This document shows positions 25,665 to 35,005 of a stretch of DNA of 64,000 nt, one piece after another. Position numbers and translations under genes: made by a program. The notes under the pieces were generated by a model, which saw nothing but the letters and a program-made list of their open reading frames with translations, ran no database searches and was not told the DNA's origin. Numbering within the stretch: the stretch's first letter is position 1; each line of letters opens with the position of its first letter. The stretch comes from Ferruginibacter sp. (lineage in GTDB: Bacteria; Bacteroidota; Bacteroidia; Chitinophagales; Chitinophagaceae), in assembly GCA_019638575.1 (NCBI GenBank), contig JAHBTN010000009.1:62001-126000 (forward strand), written 5' to 3'.

Positions 25665-26627
25665 TTAATTTTTTAAAGCTTTAAAATTTTCTATCTGCAG
25701 TATAACTTGCTTAATCTTTTGCAGGCAGTCTTTACTTTCATCGGGCAGCGGCATATATTTTGCAAATTTCACTGCATCTGTACAACGCAAGGCAGTGGCC
25801 AGTTGTACAATGTCTTCCTGCTGCATGTTGCCACTTTTTATATGAACCAATATATCGCCTGTGGTTTCGCCTGTAAGCTGTTTGTGCAGCTTACGACCCA
25901 GGTAATTTTTAAAAATGGCTGACAGACTTGTATGAAACTGTTTTATGGTTGCTGCATCCTGTACATCCAATTGCATCAGCTTCTCCAACTCCTGCATGGC
26001 CTCATCAACAGGTGAAAGTTTTGAAGCGGCAATATTTGAAGTTGTTTCTTTTTTATCTTTTTTAAAATACTTGTATAAAAATATTGCAAGCAACAACAGC
26101 AATATAACAGCACCAATTATATAGTACCATAAATAACTCTTTACCGAAACTTTTATAATGGGTTTAATATCCCTTAACTGGTTGGTACTATCTGGCGGCG
26201 AGTAAGATACATTTACATAAAACGAATCGGTATTAAATGTAACCGGCGCCTGCCCTGCCTTACCGGCAAACTGCACCGGCAGCGATGGAAATTGCCACCT
26301 GCCCGAATCGAAACTGGTGAAGGTTATCACCTGTTGAATATTTTTTGTATTGTTGTTAAAACTTACCGTATCTATTTTTCCTTTTTGCACTACATCAAAA
26401 TGCGGAATAGAATCGGGCCAGCTAACCCACTTAACCACACCTGTTGATTGTACAGGCAGGTTTGCTTTTATTGTAAGTTCAATTTGCTGGCCAATTAAAA
26501 TGTCTTTACGATTGGTAATGGTTTGCAGCGATTGGGCAAAACCGTTTTGCATACAAAAAGAAAAACAGGTTATTAAACCTATTGCCAATGATTTTAAAAA
26601 CTTGTTCCCTATCGTAATCTTCATCAT
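25665..26627 (-). CDS. Bat-operon membrane protein (BatD/DUF4381-like)
   Basis: A 320-residue protein with a signal peptide (ending GFAQS), a roughly 130-residue beta-rich extracytoplasmic region (KDILIGQQIELTIKANLPV), one membrane helix near 168-190, and a cytoplasmic helical tail with many Lys/Leu residues. The N-terminal region resembles BatD and the size resembles DUF4381 members found between DUF58 and batA genes. It lies 5 bp after the DUF58 gene and 15 bp before batA. Probably a partner or scaffold for the MoxR/VWA machinery in the cell envelope. Confidence 0.75.
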   Translation of the reverse strand: MMKITIGNKFLKSLAIGLITCFSFCMQNGFAQSLQTITNRKDILIGQQIELTIKANLPVQSTGVVKWVSWPDSIPHFDVVQKGKIDTVSFNNNTKNIQQVITFTSFDSGRWQFPSLPVQFAGKAGQAPVTFNTDSFYVNVSYSPPDSTNQLRDIKPIIKVSVKSYLWYYIIGAVILLLLLAIFLYKYFKKDKKETTSNIAASKLSPVDEAMQELEKLMQLDVQDAATIKQFHTSLSAIFKNYLGRKLHKQLTGETTGDILVHIKSGNMQQEDIVQLATALRCTDAVKFAKYMPLPDESKDCLQKIKQVILQIENFKALKN

Positions 26628-26632
26628 GCCCT

Positions 26633-27502
26633 TCAGGTTCTTTTAATGAAAAACTGCTGCAATATTTTTACAAAATCATCATCGGTACGCACATGTAATA
26701 ACTCGGCGCCGGCTTTCCTGAAATAATTTTTGCTCATTTCGCTCTGCTGCATAAAATGTTGCTGGTAGTTATACCGCACCATTTCATCACTGCTGTCAAT
26801 CCAGCGGCTGTTACCTGTTTCGGCATCCTGCACATGCAACAATCCCACACGGGGCAATTGCAAATCCATCTTATCATACACCCTTATGCCAATCACATCA
26901 TGCTTGTTGCCTATCACTTTCAGGTCATCGTCGTATCCTGTGGTTAAAAAATCGCTCAGTATAAATGCAATGCTTCTTTGTTTTGTAGCCCTGGTGAAAA
27001 ACTTTATGGCTTCATCAAGGTCGGTGCCTTTTTTTGTTGCCTGCACGGTTAATAATTCCCTTACAATATATAACGCATGTTTTCTTCCTTTTTTGGGAGC
27101 AATATATTTATCAATTTTATCGCTAAAGAAAATTACTCCCACCTTATCATTGTTATTGATGGCGCTGAAAGTGAGTACAGCAGCTATTTCTGTAATCAAT
27201 TCTTTTTTTTGTTTGGCAACCGTACCAAAAAGGTTGCTGGCACTTGTGTCTATCAGAAGCATCACTGTCAGCTCCCGTTCTTCTTCAAAAACTTTTGTAA
27301 ACGGGTGACTGAATCTTGCACTAACATTCCAATCAATAAACCGTACATCATCGCCTGCATAATATTCCCTCACTTCCCTAAAGCTCATGCCCTTGCCTTT
27401 AAATGCAGAATGATATTCGCCTGTAAACAGGTGCGTTGTTATCTTCTTGCTTTTAATTTCAAGCTCCCGTACTTTTTTTGATATTTCTTCGGTTGTAAGC
27501 AT
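26633..27502 (-). CDS. DUF58 domain protein (VWA-like)
   Basis: A 289-residue cytoplasmic protein. The DUF58 core GDDVRFIDWNVSARF lies near residues 50-64 and a VWA-like metal site begins LLIDTSAS near residue 82. DUF58 proteins act with MoxR ATPases, probably as adaptors or clients. Here it follows moxR with a 201-bp gap occupied by a tandem repeat, unlike the tight spacing of the remaining genes in the cluster. Confidence 0.88.
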   Translation of the reverse strand: MLTTEEISKKVRELEIKSKKITTHLFTGEYHSAFKGKGMSFREVREYYAGDDVRFIDWNVSARFSHPFTKVFEEERELTVMLLIDTSASNLFGTVAKQKKELITEIAAVLTFSAINNNDKVGVIFFSDKIDKYIAPKKGRKHALYIVRELLTVQATKKGTDLDEAIKFFTRATKQRSIAFILSDFLTTGYDDDLKVIGNKHDVIGIRVYDKMDLQLPRVGLLHVQDAETGNSRWIDSSDEMVRYNYQQHFMQQSEMSKNYFRKAGAELLHVRTDDDFVKILQQFFIKRT

Positions 27503-27515
27503 TTTATTAAAACAT

Positions 27516-27624
27516 GTTACTCGTTCTTTACGTTTCTCGTTTTTTACGTTACTCGTTCATTACGTTACTCGTTTTAACGTTTCTCGTTCTTTACGTTTCT
27601 CGTTTTTGCGTTATTCGTTTTTGC
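27516..27624 (-). repeat. Tandem array of seven 15-16-bp units
   Basis: Seven contiguous units follow the plus-strand consensus GTTWCTCGTTYTTTAC, with lengths of 15 or 16 bp and a few substitutions. The array lies in the gap between moxR and the DUF58 gene, ending 13 bp from the DUF58 ATG. It has no spacers, so it is not CRISPR. Confidence 0.85.
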
Positions 27625-27703
27625 CTTTAGAATGTTTAAAAAAGTATGGATACATCATATTTGCAAACAACCAACAACTAGAAACGAACAACAATCTGCC
27701 TTC

Positions 27704-28705
27704 TTACGGCACATTCACCTCTCTTAAAATTTCATTTATCACTTGCTCCACACTAACGTTTTCGGCTTCGGCTTCGTAGGTTAATCCAATTCGGTGTCGC
27801 AGCACATCTTTACATACGCCCCTAACATCTTCGGGAATCACATAAGCCCTGTTGTTTAAAAATGCATAAGCTTTTGCCGCCAATGCAAGGTTAATGCTGG
27901 CACGTGGTGAGCCGCCAAAACCTATCAGCGGTTTTAATTTTTGAAGGTTATATTTTTCGGGATAACGGGTTGCAAAAACAATATCCAAAATATAATTTTC
28001 AACTTTTTCATCAAGGTACACCTGCCTTACCAGTTCTTTTGCCGTTAATATCTCGCTGGTAGATGCAACAGGGTTTATAGCCGGGGCGCTAAGGCCCAAA
28101 GTATTTTGTCTAATAATCAACTGCTCCTCTGCCTTGGCCGGGTAATCAACCACCACTTTAAGCATAAACCTGTCCACCTGCGCTTCGGGCAAGGGATATG
28201 TTCCTTCCTGCTCAATGGGATTTTGTGTGGCAAGCACTAAAAAAGGTTCAGATAGTTTGTACGTAGTATCGCCAATGGTAACCTGCCGTTCCTGCATGGC
28301 TTCAAGTAAAGCGCTCTGCACTTTTGCCGGCGCTCGGTTAATTTCATCGGCCAAAACAAAATTTGAAAAAACAGGTCCCTTGCGAACATAAAATTCGTTC
28401 TTGCTTTGGTTATAAATCATGGTGCCAATTACATCGGCAGGCAACAGGTCAGGTGTAAACTGTATCCGGTTAAAACCGGCATTAACCGACTGCGACAGCG
28501 ATTTGATGGCAAGCGTTTTTGCCAGGCCCGGCACGCCTTCCAGCAAAACATGGCCATTGCTCAGCAGCCCAATCAGCAATCTTTCAATCATTGCCTGCTG
28601 CCCAACAATTACTTTACTTAATTCATCATTAATACGGGAAACAAATCCGGATGCATGTGAAATTTTTTCGTTTAGCAAACGAATGTCTTCAGAAGTTTGA
28701 ACCAT
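27704..28705 (-). CDS. MoxR-family AAA+ ATPase
   Basis: A 333-residue AAA+ chaperone-like ATPase. Walker A is GVPGLAKTL, Walker B is FVLADEINRAP, sensor 1 is LATQNPIEQEGTYPLPEAQ and an arginine-finger region follows at DRFMLK. The C-terminal lid domain ends with EILREVNVP. MoxR ATPases assemble or activate metalloproteins and envelope complexes with VWA partners, which fits the downstream DUF58 and batA genes. Its leader holds the second copy of the 49-bp element. Confidence 0.93.
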   Translation of the reverse strand: MVQTSEDIRLLNEKISHASGFVSRINDELSKVIVGQQAMIERLLIGLLSNGHVLLEGVPGLAKTLAIKSLSQSVNAGFNRIQFTPDLLPADVIGTMIYNQSKNEFYVRKGPVFSNFVLADEINRAPAKVQSALLEAMQERQVTIGDTTYKLSEPFLVLATQNPIEQEGTYPLPEAQVDRFMLKVVVDYPAKAEEQLIIRQNTLGLSAPAINPVASTSEILTAKELVRQVYLDEKVENYILDIVFATRYPEKYNLQKLKPLIGFGGSPRASINLALAAKAYAFLNNRAYVIPEDVRGVCKDVLRHRIGLTYEAEAENVSVEQVINEILREVNVP

Positions 28706-28729
28706 ATGTTTTTAATTTTTTTTGAGCCG

Positions 28730-28778
28730 GGCTGCAAATCTTTAATCAGCTTCACAGGCGTCGCACTCTTGTACATTA
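28730..28778 (-). repeat. Copy 2 of the 49-bp leader element (moxR)
   Basis: Matches 14411-14459 at 43 of 49 positions in the same orientation, starting 25 bp upstream of the moxR ATG. No TAnnTTTG element could be found just upstream of this copy. Confidence 0.7.
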
Positions 28779-28952
28779 TTCCTTTATTGAGCATTTATTG
28801 TTTTATTCTTTTAACCGGTAACTGCCATCCACAGTTTCTGTTTGCAGAAGAGTTTGCAATTTACGAACTATGTATCAACAATAATTTTGCCGTTTTTATG
28901 TACGGGGCAAAACTTTGTTAAAATGATATTAACTTCATACAAACATTTTTTT

Positions 28953-29285
28953 ATGATAGACATGAACCTGATTACAACCGCTAATAACCTGGAAGGTTAC
29001 AGAATTACCAAACACATTGGCGTAATAAGGGGCATTACTGTACGCAGCCGAAGCATCTTTGGCAATATTGCCGGTGGTTTTCAAACATTGGTGGGTGGCA
29101 AGCTTAGCATCTATGTAGAGCTTTGCGAAAAAACAAGGGAAGAAGCTTACCAACTAATGATACAACATGCCAACGAACGTGGCGCCAATGCCATCATCAA
29201 TATGCGTTACGATGCCAACGAAGTGATGAACGGTGTAACCGAAGTGCTTGCTTACGGTACTGCAGTGGTAGTTGAAAAAATTTAA
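28953..29285 (+). CDS. YbjQ/UPF0145-family protein
   Basis: A 110-residue soluble protein of the YbjQ family, a small pentameric fold of unknown role sometimes called a heavy-metal-binding domain. Typical blocks are GYRITKHIGVIRG, VRSRSIFGNI and ERGANAIINMRYD. I chose the ATG at 28953; a second ATG at 28962 is equally plausible, while the longer frame from 28842 adds non-family residues. It stands alone between moxR (divergent) and nadE (convergent). Confidence 0.85.
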   Translation: MIDMNLITTANNLEGYRITKHIGVIRGITVRSRSIFGNIAGGFQTLVGGKLSIYVELCEKTREEAYQLMIQHANERGANAIINMRYDANEVMNGVTEVLAYGTAVVVEKI

Positions 29286-29287
29286 AG

Positions 29288-30970
29288 TTAGCTTAGGTAT
29301 CTTCCTACAATTGGAATACGCCTGCCCACACCAAATGCTTTTGGCGAAATACGGATGATGGGACAAAACTGGTTACGTTTATATTCATTTATGTTCACCA
29401 TCTTCAGCACCCTGTCAACAAGCGCTGCATCAAAACCCTTTGCTTTAATTTCGTTTGGCCCCTGCCTTCTTTCAATATACTGGTATAAAATCTTATCAAG
29501 TATTTCATAATCGGGCAACGAGTCGGAATCTTTTTGTCCCGACCTTAATTCGGCGCTTGGTGGTTTTGTAATGATGTTGGCCGGTATTATTTCTTTATTG
29601 CGGTTTATATATTTTGCCAGTGCATACACCTGCAGTTTATAGCAATCGCCTAAAACACCCAACCCGCCGGCCATATCGCCATACAATGTTCCGTAGCCGG
29701 TTGCCAGTTCGCTTTTGTTGGATGTATTCAATAAAATATATCCAAACTTATTGGCAATAGCCATCAATAAATTACCACGGCTGCGGCTTTGTATATTTTC
29801 TTCTGCTATACTAAAAGGCAGCTCCTTAAAAACAGGTTTCAGTTCTTCTAAAAAACTTTTGTATATGTTTTCAATAGGAATAATATCGTAAGGGTTTTTT
29901 AAATTTAAACTCAACTGTTCGGCATCATTAACCGAATGCGATGTAGAAAACTGCGAAGGCATTAAAACAGCCCGTACATTATTATTTCCCAAAGCAGTGC
30001 AGGCTAAGGCAAGTGTAACAGCGCTGTCAATTCCACCACTGCTGCCCAGGATAGCTTTGCTAAAACCCATCTTGGCAAAATAATCATTAATGCCTATCAC
30101 AATGGCATCATGCACCTGTTTAATGTTCAGGTTTTCATCAAGCCCCAATGGTTCCAGTTCTTTATCCGGCACCCGGCTTGCAGGTTCAATCACCGCTGCA
30201 TCAATACTGCCATCATCATTTAAATTAAAACCTTGCAATGCTTCTTCAAACATAGGCATGCTGCCGCAAAGGTTGGCATCCTTATCAAACACAAGCGATG
30301 CACCGTCAAAAACAATTTCAGTTTGACTGCCAACGGCATTGCAATAAAACAAAGGCAATTTATATTTAGTTACATTGGCTTTAATGGTGGCTTTCCTGTC
30401 TTCGTCATGCGTATAATCAAATGGCGATGCAGATAAATTTATCATCACATCGGGTTGCTGCTTCATCAGTTCATCCATCGGGCAAATGCGGTATAAAGGA
30501 TTATCGCCCAGGTTCCAAATATCTTCACAAATAGTTACAGCCAGCCTCTTACCTTTAAATGGTATAATGTGCCAGTCATAAGCCGGTTCAAAATAGCGGT
30601 ATTCATCAAACACATCGTAGTTGGGCAGGCATGTTTTATGTACAACAGATTTTATTTCTTTTTCGTGCAGCAGGTAAGCAGCGTTAAATAAATCTTTTCC
30701 TTCCTTAATGGGGTTCCTGTCTGGCGCACCAATTAATACAGCAATTGTATCTGCATGTTCTTTTATGATATCAATGGCGGCATAACTTTTATTGATAAAA
30801 TCATCAAACTCTAAAAAATCACGTGGGGCATAGCCGCACACAGACAGTTCGCTAAACACAATCAAATCGCCGCCCTGTGCTTTTGCTGATGTTATTGCAT
30901 CGATAATTTTTTTTGCATTGCTTTCAAAATTGCCGATGTGATAGTTTTGTTGTGCAAGAAATATTTTCAT
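29288..30970 (-). CDS. nadE: Glutamine-dependent NAD+ synthetase
   Basis: Converts nicotinic acid adenine dinucleotide to NAD+ using glutamine-derived ammonia. At 560 residues it has two domains: an N-terminal nitrilase-type amidase with the Glu of FSELSVCGY, the Lys of VHKTCLPN and the Cys of TICEDIW, and a C-terminal synthetase with the PP-loop LGSSGGIDSAV. The amidase domain means it does not need free ammonia. It is divergent from gldB with a 74-bp gap, a neighbourhood also known from gliding Bacteroidota. Confidence 0.95.
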   Translation of the reverse strand: MKIFLAQQNYHIGNFESNAKKIIDAITSAKAQGGDLIVFSELSVCGYAPRDFLEFDDFINKSYAAIDIIKEHADTIAVLIGAPDRNPIKEGKDLFNAAYLLHEKEIKSVVHKTCLPNYDVFDEYRYFEPAYDWHIIPFKGKRLAVTICEDIWNLGDNPLYRICPMDELMKQQPDVMINLSASPFDYTHDEDRKATIKANVTKYKLPLFYCNAVGSQTEIVFDGASLVFDKDANLCGSMPMFEEALQGFNLNDDGSIDAAVIEPASRVPDKELEPLGLDENLNIKQVHDAIVIGINDYFAKMGFSKAILGSSGGIDSAVTLALACTALGNNNVRAVLMPSQFSTSHSVNDAEQLSLNLKNPYDIIPIENIYKSFLEELKPVFKELPFSIAEENIQSRSRGNLLMAIANKFGYILLNTSNKSELATGYGTLYGDMAGGLGVLGDCYKLQVYALAKYINRNKEIIPANIITKPPSAELRSGQKDSDSLPDYEILDKILYQYIERRQGPNEIKAKGFDAALVDRVLKMVNINEYKRNQFCPIIRISPKAFGVGRRIPIVGRYLS

Positions 30971-31044
30971 ACTTCAAACCCTTAAAGGGGCTTAACTTTA
31001 TGTTTTGAAATGATTGTTTTTATTTGTAAAGTTAATTTAAGAAA

Positions 31045-32052
31045 ATGAAAATATTTTTTGGATTTATCTTATGTGCTTCATTGTTTTGGTCGTGCAACAA
31101 TAATGGCCCCGATGTTTCAAATATTAAGGTACAATTAAAAACCATGCGTTTTGAAAAAGGCCTTTTTAATATAGACACTGCTAACTTCTCTCAAAATTTA
31201 GACAAGCTGATTGCGGCCTATCCTTCATTTGGTGAAAACTTCCTTTCTACCATCTTAAATGCCGATCCCAAATGGAGCGCCGATAGTACGGCTGCTTATG
31301 TACATGGTTTTACAACGGCTTACAAACCTGTGTACGATTCGGTCGCTGCTGTTTTTAAAGATTTCAGCAAATATGAAGATGAAATAATACAGGCTGTGAA
31401 ATATGTAAAATATTATTTCCCCAATTTTAAAGACCGCAATAAGATTATCACCTACATTGGCCCGCTTGATGGCTATGGCGATATCCTGAGCGATGATGCA
31501 TTCATCATCGGTCTGCATCATCATCTTGGTAAAAATTTTTCATTGTACAAATCTACATTGGTGCAGGAAACCTATCCCGATTATATAAGCAATCGTTTTA
31601 CACCTAATTACATTGTTGTTAATTGTATGAAGAATGTGATGAACGACCTTTATCCCGAAAAGATGGACGACAAACCATTGGTGCAACAGATGGTTGAAAA
31701 AGGTAAAAGGCTTTATGTACTATCAAAACTATTGCCGCAAACAGATGAGTATATGTTGATTGGCTACACAAAGGAACAGTTGAAAGCTGTGTACGAACAC
31801 GAACAGGCAGTATGGGCTTTGTTTGTACAAAATAATTTTTTACAAACCATCGATGCTAATATCATCAAAAATTATATTGGCGAAAGCCCCAAAACACAGG
31901 AACTGGGTGAAGCGTCACCGGGCAATATTGGTAGTTTTGCAGGCTGGCAAATTGTAAAAAAATATATGCAAAAGAACCCGGCAACAACATTGCAACAGTT
32001 GATGAATGCAGATGATGAAACCATCTTTGCTAATGCAAAATACAAACCCTGA
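31045..32052 (+). CDS. gldB: Gliding motility lipoprotein GldB
   Basis: A 335-residue predicted lipoprotein: the N-terminus MKIFFGFILCASLFWSC ends in a lipobox Cys. The rest is soluble and shows the GldB pattern, including FEKGLFNID near the start, FPNFKDRNKIITYIG in the middle and FAGWQIVKKYM near the end. GldB is required for gliding and related to T9SS function in flavobacteria. gldC, which normally follows it there, is absent here; a convergent desaturase gene follows instead. The gldKLMN genes lie about 20 kb away. Confidence 0.88.
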   Translation: MKIFFGFILCASLFWSCNNNGPDVSNIKVQLKTMRFEKGLFNIDTANFSQNLDKLIAAYPSFGENFLSTILNADPKWSADSTAAYVHGFTTAYKPVYDSVAAVFKDFSKYEDEIIQAVKYVKYYFPNFKDRNKIITYIGPLDGYGDILSDDAFIIGLHHHLGKNFSLYKSTLVQETYPDYISNRFTPNYIVVNCMKNVMNDLYPEKMDDKPLVQQMVEKGKRLYVLSKLLPQTDEYMLIGYTKEQLKAVYEHEQAVWALFVQNNFLQTIDANIIKNYIGESPKTQELGEASPGNIGSFAGWQIVKKYMQKNPATTLQQLMNADDETIFANAKYKP

Positions 32053-32054
32053 TA

Positions 32055-33158
32055 TCAGGCAATATTTATTTTCTGTAAAACCACTACTGGTTTTTTTCCT
32101 AAAAATTTCATCACCCTGAAATGTGAAACCAATGCGCCGGTCATGGTTTCGTATTTATTATATGGCAAATTAAATTCGGCGCATTTAGCCATTACAATTT
32201 TGCTGATGGCCGGGTAATGAATATGGCTTACACGGGGAAAAAGATGGTGCTCAATCTGAAAATTTAATCCGCCAACAAACCACGATACCACCTGGTTGCC
32301 CATAGCAAAGTTGGAGGTTGTTTTTACCTGGTGCTCGGCCCAGGCGGTTTCAAAATGCTTATTGGTATCTAATGGCACATGCTCAAACTCAGTGTTCTCT
32401 ACCACATGCGCCAGTTGAAACACAAGTGATAAAGTGATACCCATGGTTACATTTAAAACCATATAGCCTGCCAGCCAGGACAATAAACCACAAACCATTA
32501 TTGGCAATACCATATAAAAAAATACATACAGGATTTTTGTAGCCCAAAAGATGATATGGTTTTTTGCAGTCATCTTCCATGCTTCGGTGGTATAAATTTT
32601 TCGTGAAAAATATTTTGTAAAATCCATAATAAAAATCCAGAAGATAGTTGACAGGGAATAAATAGGCAGCATGTACAAATATTGTATTTTATGTGCAGGC
32701 ACCCATTTTTGCGATTCACATTGCCGTATGATAGGGCTTTTGGCTATATCGTCATCCACACCATCTACATTGGTATAGGTATGATGGATAATATTATGTT
32801 TCTGTTTCCAGAAATATGAACTTGCACCCAGCGCATTTAAGCTAAGGCCCAAAAAATCGTTTAGTTTTTGTTTAGTGGAATAGCTGCCATGGTTGGCATC
32901 GTGCATGGTGCAAAAACCAATTGATGCCAGGGTAAAACCCAAAACACAGCAAAACAATAAAGCCAGCCAGCCAGCCAGCGGTGCAAAAATCAACAAACAA
33001 TAAAGGGCAATGGCGGTTGTAACTAAAATGATAGTCTTGATGAACAACCTCCAATCGCCGGTTTTTTTTATTTTGTTTTGAGCAAAATATTGTTCAACAG
33101 AAGCTTTTAAGCTAAGGTAAAATTCATTGTTACTCTTCGAAAAAGTTATTTTAGCCAT
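32055..33158 (-). CDS. Membrane fatty acid desaturase (acyl-CoA/acyl-lipid type)
   Basis: Di-iron desaturase of 367 residues that inserts a double bond into an acyl chain. The three histidine boxes are HDANHGS, HNIIHHTY and QIEHHLFP. The last box begins with Gln, as in front-end and related linoleoyl-CoA-type desaturases. Four or more membrane helices surround them. No cytochrome b5 domain is fused. It stands alone, ending 2 bp from gldB. Regiospecificity cannot be read from sequence. Confidence 0.92.
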   Translation of the reverse strand: MAKITFSKSNNEFYLSLKASVEQYFAQNKIKKTGDWRLFIKTIILVTTAIALYCLLIFAPLAGWLALLFCCVLGFTLASIGFCTMHDANHGSYSTKQKLNDFLGLSLNALGASSYFWKQKHNIIHHTYTNVDGVDDDIAKSPIIRQCESQKWVPAHKIQYLYMLPIYSLSTIFWIFIMDFTKYFSRKIYTTEAWKMTAKNHIIFWATKILYVFFYMVLPIMVCGLLSWLAGYMVLNVTMGITLSLVFQLAHVVENTEFEHVPLDTNKHFETAWAEHQVKTTSNFAMGNQVVSWFVGGLNFQIEHHLFPRVSHIHYPAISKIVMAKCAEFNLPYNKYETMTGALVSHFRVMKFLGKKPVVVLQKINIA

Positions 33159-33315
33159 AATGTTTATACTGGTATAAAAGGGACATGAGCGAAAAAAATA
33201 TCCCGGTTTTTGTAAGGTACAGGAATCGGATTTTTAAATATTGTTGATAAAAAATTTTAAATACCTGTTGATGTATATTTAAAAGTAAATTAAAATTACA
33301 TAATTAAAGGTTAAT

Positions 33316-33702
33316 TCAATTCAGTTTAAAAGGGGCACACATATCAAATGACGGAATGATGACTTTAAATTCCTTTTTAGTGTTGATGTTCTCCATAAGA
33401 TAAGTGCCGTACATTTTCCCAATCTCTGACCGCAGGTTGCAACCGCTTAGATATTGATACGATTGGCCGGGGTTAATTTGCGGCTGCAGGCCCACCACAC
33501 CTTCGCCTTCCACTTCACGCAGGCTTCCGTTGCTATCGTATATATGCCAGTGCCTGCGCAATAGCTTTACCGCAAATGCATTACTGTTTAAGATGGTGAT
33601 GCGGTATGCAAACATAAACTCGCTGTTTACAGGATTACTGTATTCAGGTTGATAATAAGTTTCTACGCTAATGGTAATCCCTTCTGATATTTTAGAAACC
33701 AT
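33316..33702 (-). CDS. apaG: ApaG domain protein
   Basis: A 128-residue beta-sandwich protein. ApaG is linked to cobalt and magnesium sensitivity in enterobacteria, but its biochemistry is unresolved. The motif FAYRITILN, the block RHWHIYDSNG and the glycine-rich GEGVVGLQPQINPGQSYQYLSG are typical. Length is normal. It lies 69 bp upstream of the SUI1-like gene on the same strand and may share a transcript with it. Confidence 0.93.
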   Translation of the reverse strand: MVSKISEGITISVETYYQPEYSNPVNSEFMFAYRITILNSNAFAVKLLRRHWHIYDSNGSLREVEGEGVVGLQPQINPGQSYQYLSGCNLRSEIGKMYGTYLMENINTKKEFKVIIPSFDMCAPFKLN

Positions 33703-33771
33703 GCTTGCTGTTTGCGGTAAAATTACATATAAAATCCGCTATTTACCAGTAATGGCACAAAGCTTTAACTA

Positions 33772-34116
33772 TTATATTTTTTTTACCAGTTTATAACCGT
33801 TTTTTATTAACCATTGTAACATTTTATCACGGTTATCTCCCTGCACTATCACAATTCCATCTTTTACTGAGCCACCGGTACCACAAAAAGATTTTAATTG
33901 CTTGCCCAGGTTTTCAAGGTCGGGGCTTGTGCCAACAAAACCTTCTATGATTGTAACAGCTTTACCGGCCCTGTGTTTGGTATCTAACCTTATCTTCAAA
34001 GGTTGTTGTGCAGGTTCAATGGTTTCCTGTTCATCAATAGTTTCATCGGGCAATTTAAAATTAGGGTCGGTTGAGTAAACCAAACCAGCAATTGAATTTA
34101 TTTTTTTCTTTGCCAT
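33772..34116 (-). CDS. SUI1/eIF1-family translation factor (YciH-like)
   Basis: A 114-residue protein whose C-terminal half is the SUI1 fold: RLDTKHRAGKAVTIIEGF, then LKSFCGTGGSVKDG and VQGDNRDKMLQWL. Bacterial homologues such as YciH can influence start-codon selection in vitro but are not essential. The N-terminal 35 residues are acidic and probably disordered. It sits between nadC and apaG on the same strand, spaced 32 bp from nadC. Confidence 0.92.
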   Translation of the reverse strand: MAKKKINSIAGLVYSTDPNFKLPDETIDEQETIEPAQQPLKIRLDTKHRAGKAVTIIEGFVGTSPDLENLGKQLKSFCGTGGSVKDGIVIVQGDNRDKMLQWLIKNGYKLVKKI

Positions 34117-34148
34117 GATAAAACACTTTTATAGTTGAGGCTGATTAA

Positions 34149-35000
34149 TCACAGCAGTTTTGCTTTTAAACTCAGGTCTAAGCTCCTGGCCTGGTGAATG
34201 ATGGCTCCGCTCGAAATAAAATCCACACCGGTGGCAGCATACGCTTCTAAATTATTTATGTTGATGCCGCCACTGGCTTCGGTTTCGTACCTGCCGTCAA
34301 TTATTTTTAATGCCTCTGTAATTTGTTCCGGTGTAAAATTATCCAGCATAATACGGTTTACTTTGCCTGTGGCAACAGCTTTTTTTACATCTTCAATATT
34401 TCTTGTTTCCACTTCAATTTTTAAACCGGGTTTTTTCTGCTGTACATAGTCGTAAGCTTTATTAATGGCTTTTTCAATTCCCCCGCAATAATCAATATGG
34501 TTGTCTTTCAGCATTATCATATCATACAATCCAAACCGGTGATTAACGGCGCCGCCAATCCTTACCGCTTCTTTTTCCAGTAGTCGAAAATTTGGTGTTG
34601 TTTTTCTTGTATCAAGTAACCTTGTTTTATAAGGTTGTAATTTTTTTGTGTACTCATTTGTTAATGTGGCAATACCGCTCATGCGCTGCATACAGTTTAG
34701 CACAAGCCTTTCGCATTGTAAAATGGTATGCACTTTTGCTTTCACTTCAAAAGCCGTTTCGCCATATTGCATGGTATCGCCGTCTTTTTTAAAAGCTTTA
34801 AAAATAATATCCTGCTGCATATAGCGGAAAATAGTTTCGGCAACCGCTACACCTGCAAGAATTCCATTTTCTTTAATTTTTAATACTGCTTCTCCTTCTG
34901 CATCACTGTTTATTGAAGATAGTGTTGAGTGGTCGCCATCACCTATATCTTCGGCAAGTGCATTTTTAATAAGCTGTTGTAATTGCTGGTTAAAATCCAT
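34149..35000 (-). CDS. nadC: Nicotinate-nucleotide pyrophosphorylase (carboxylating)
   Basis: Quinolinate phosphoribosyltransferase of de novo NAD synthesis. The 283-residue protein carries AEDIGDGDHST, RLVLNCMQRMSGIAT, LLDTRKTTPNFRLLEKEAV, MLKDNHI and the C-terminal SGGININN, all standard. nadE lies about 3 kb away, divergent in orientation from gldB rather than in an operon with nadC. A TAnnTTTG element ends 5 bp before the ATG. Confidence 0.96.
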   Translation of the reverse strand: MDFNQQLQQLIKNALAEDIGDGDHSTLSSINSDAEGEAVLKIKENGILAGVAVAETIFRYMQQDIIFKAFKKDGDTMQYGETAFEVKAKVHTILQCERLVLNCMQRMSGIATLTNEYTKKLQPYKTRLLDTRKTTPNFRLLEKEAVRIGGAVNHRFGLYDMIMLKDNHIDYCGGIEKAINKAYDYVQQKKPGLKIEVETRNIEDVKKAVATGKVNRIMLDNFTPEQITEALKIIDGRYETEASGGININNLEAYAATGVDFISSGAIIHQARSLDLSLKAKLL

Positions 35001-35005
35001 AATGG

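Noticed and set aside
27516-27624. Possible CRISPR array
   Set aside because: Repeat units are contiguous, without spacers, and 15-16 bp long. No cas genes are nearby.
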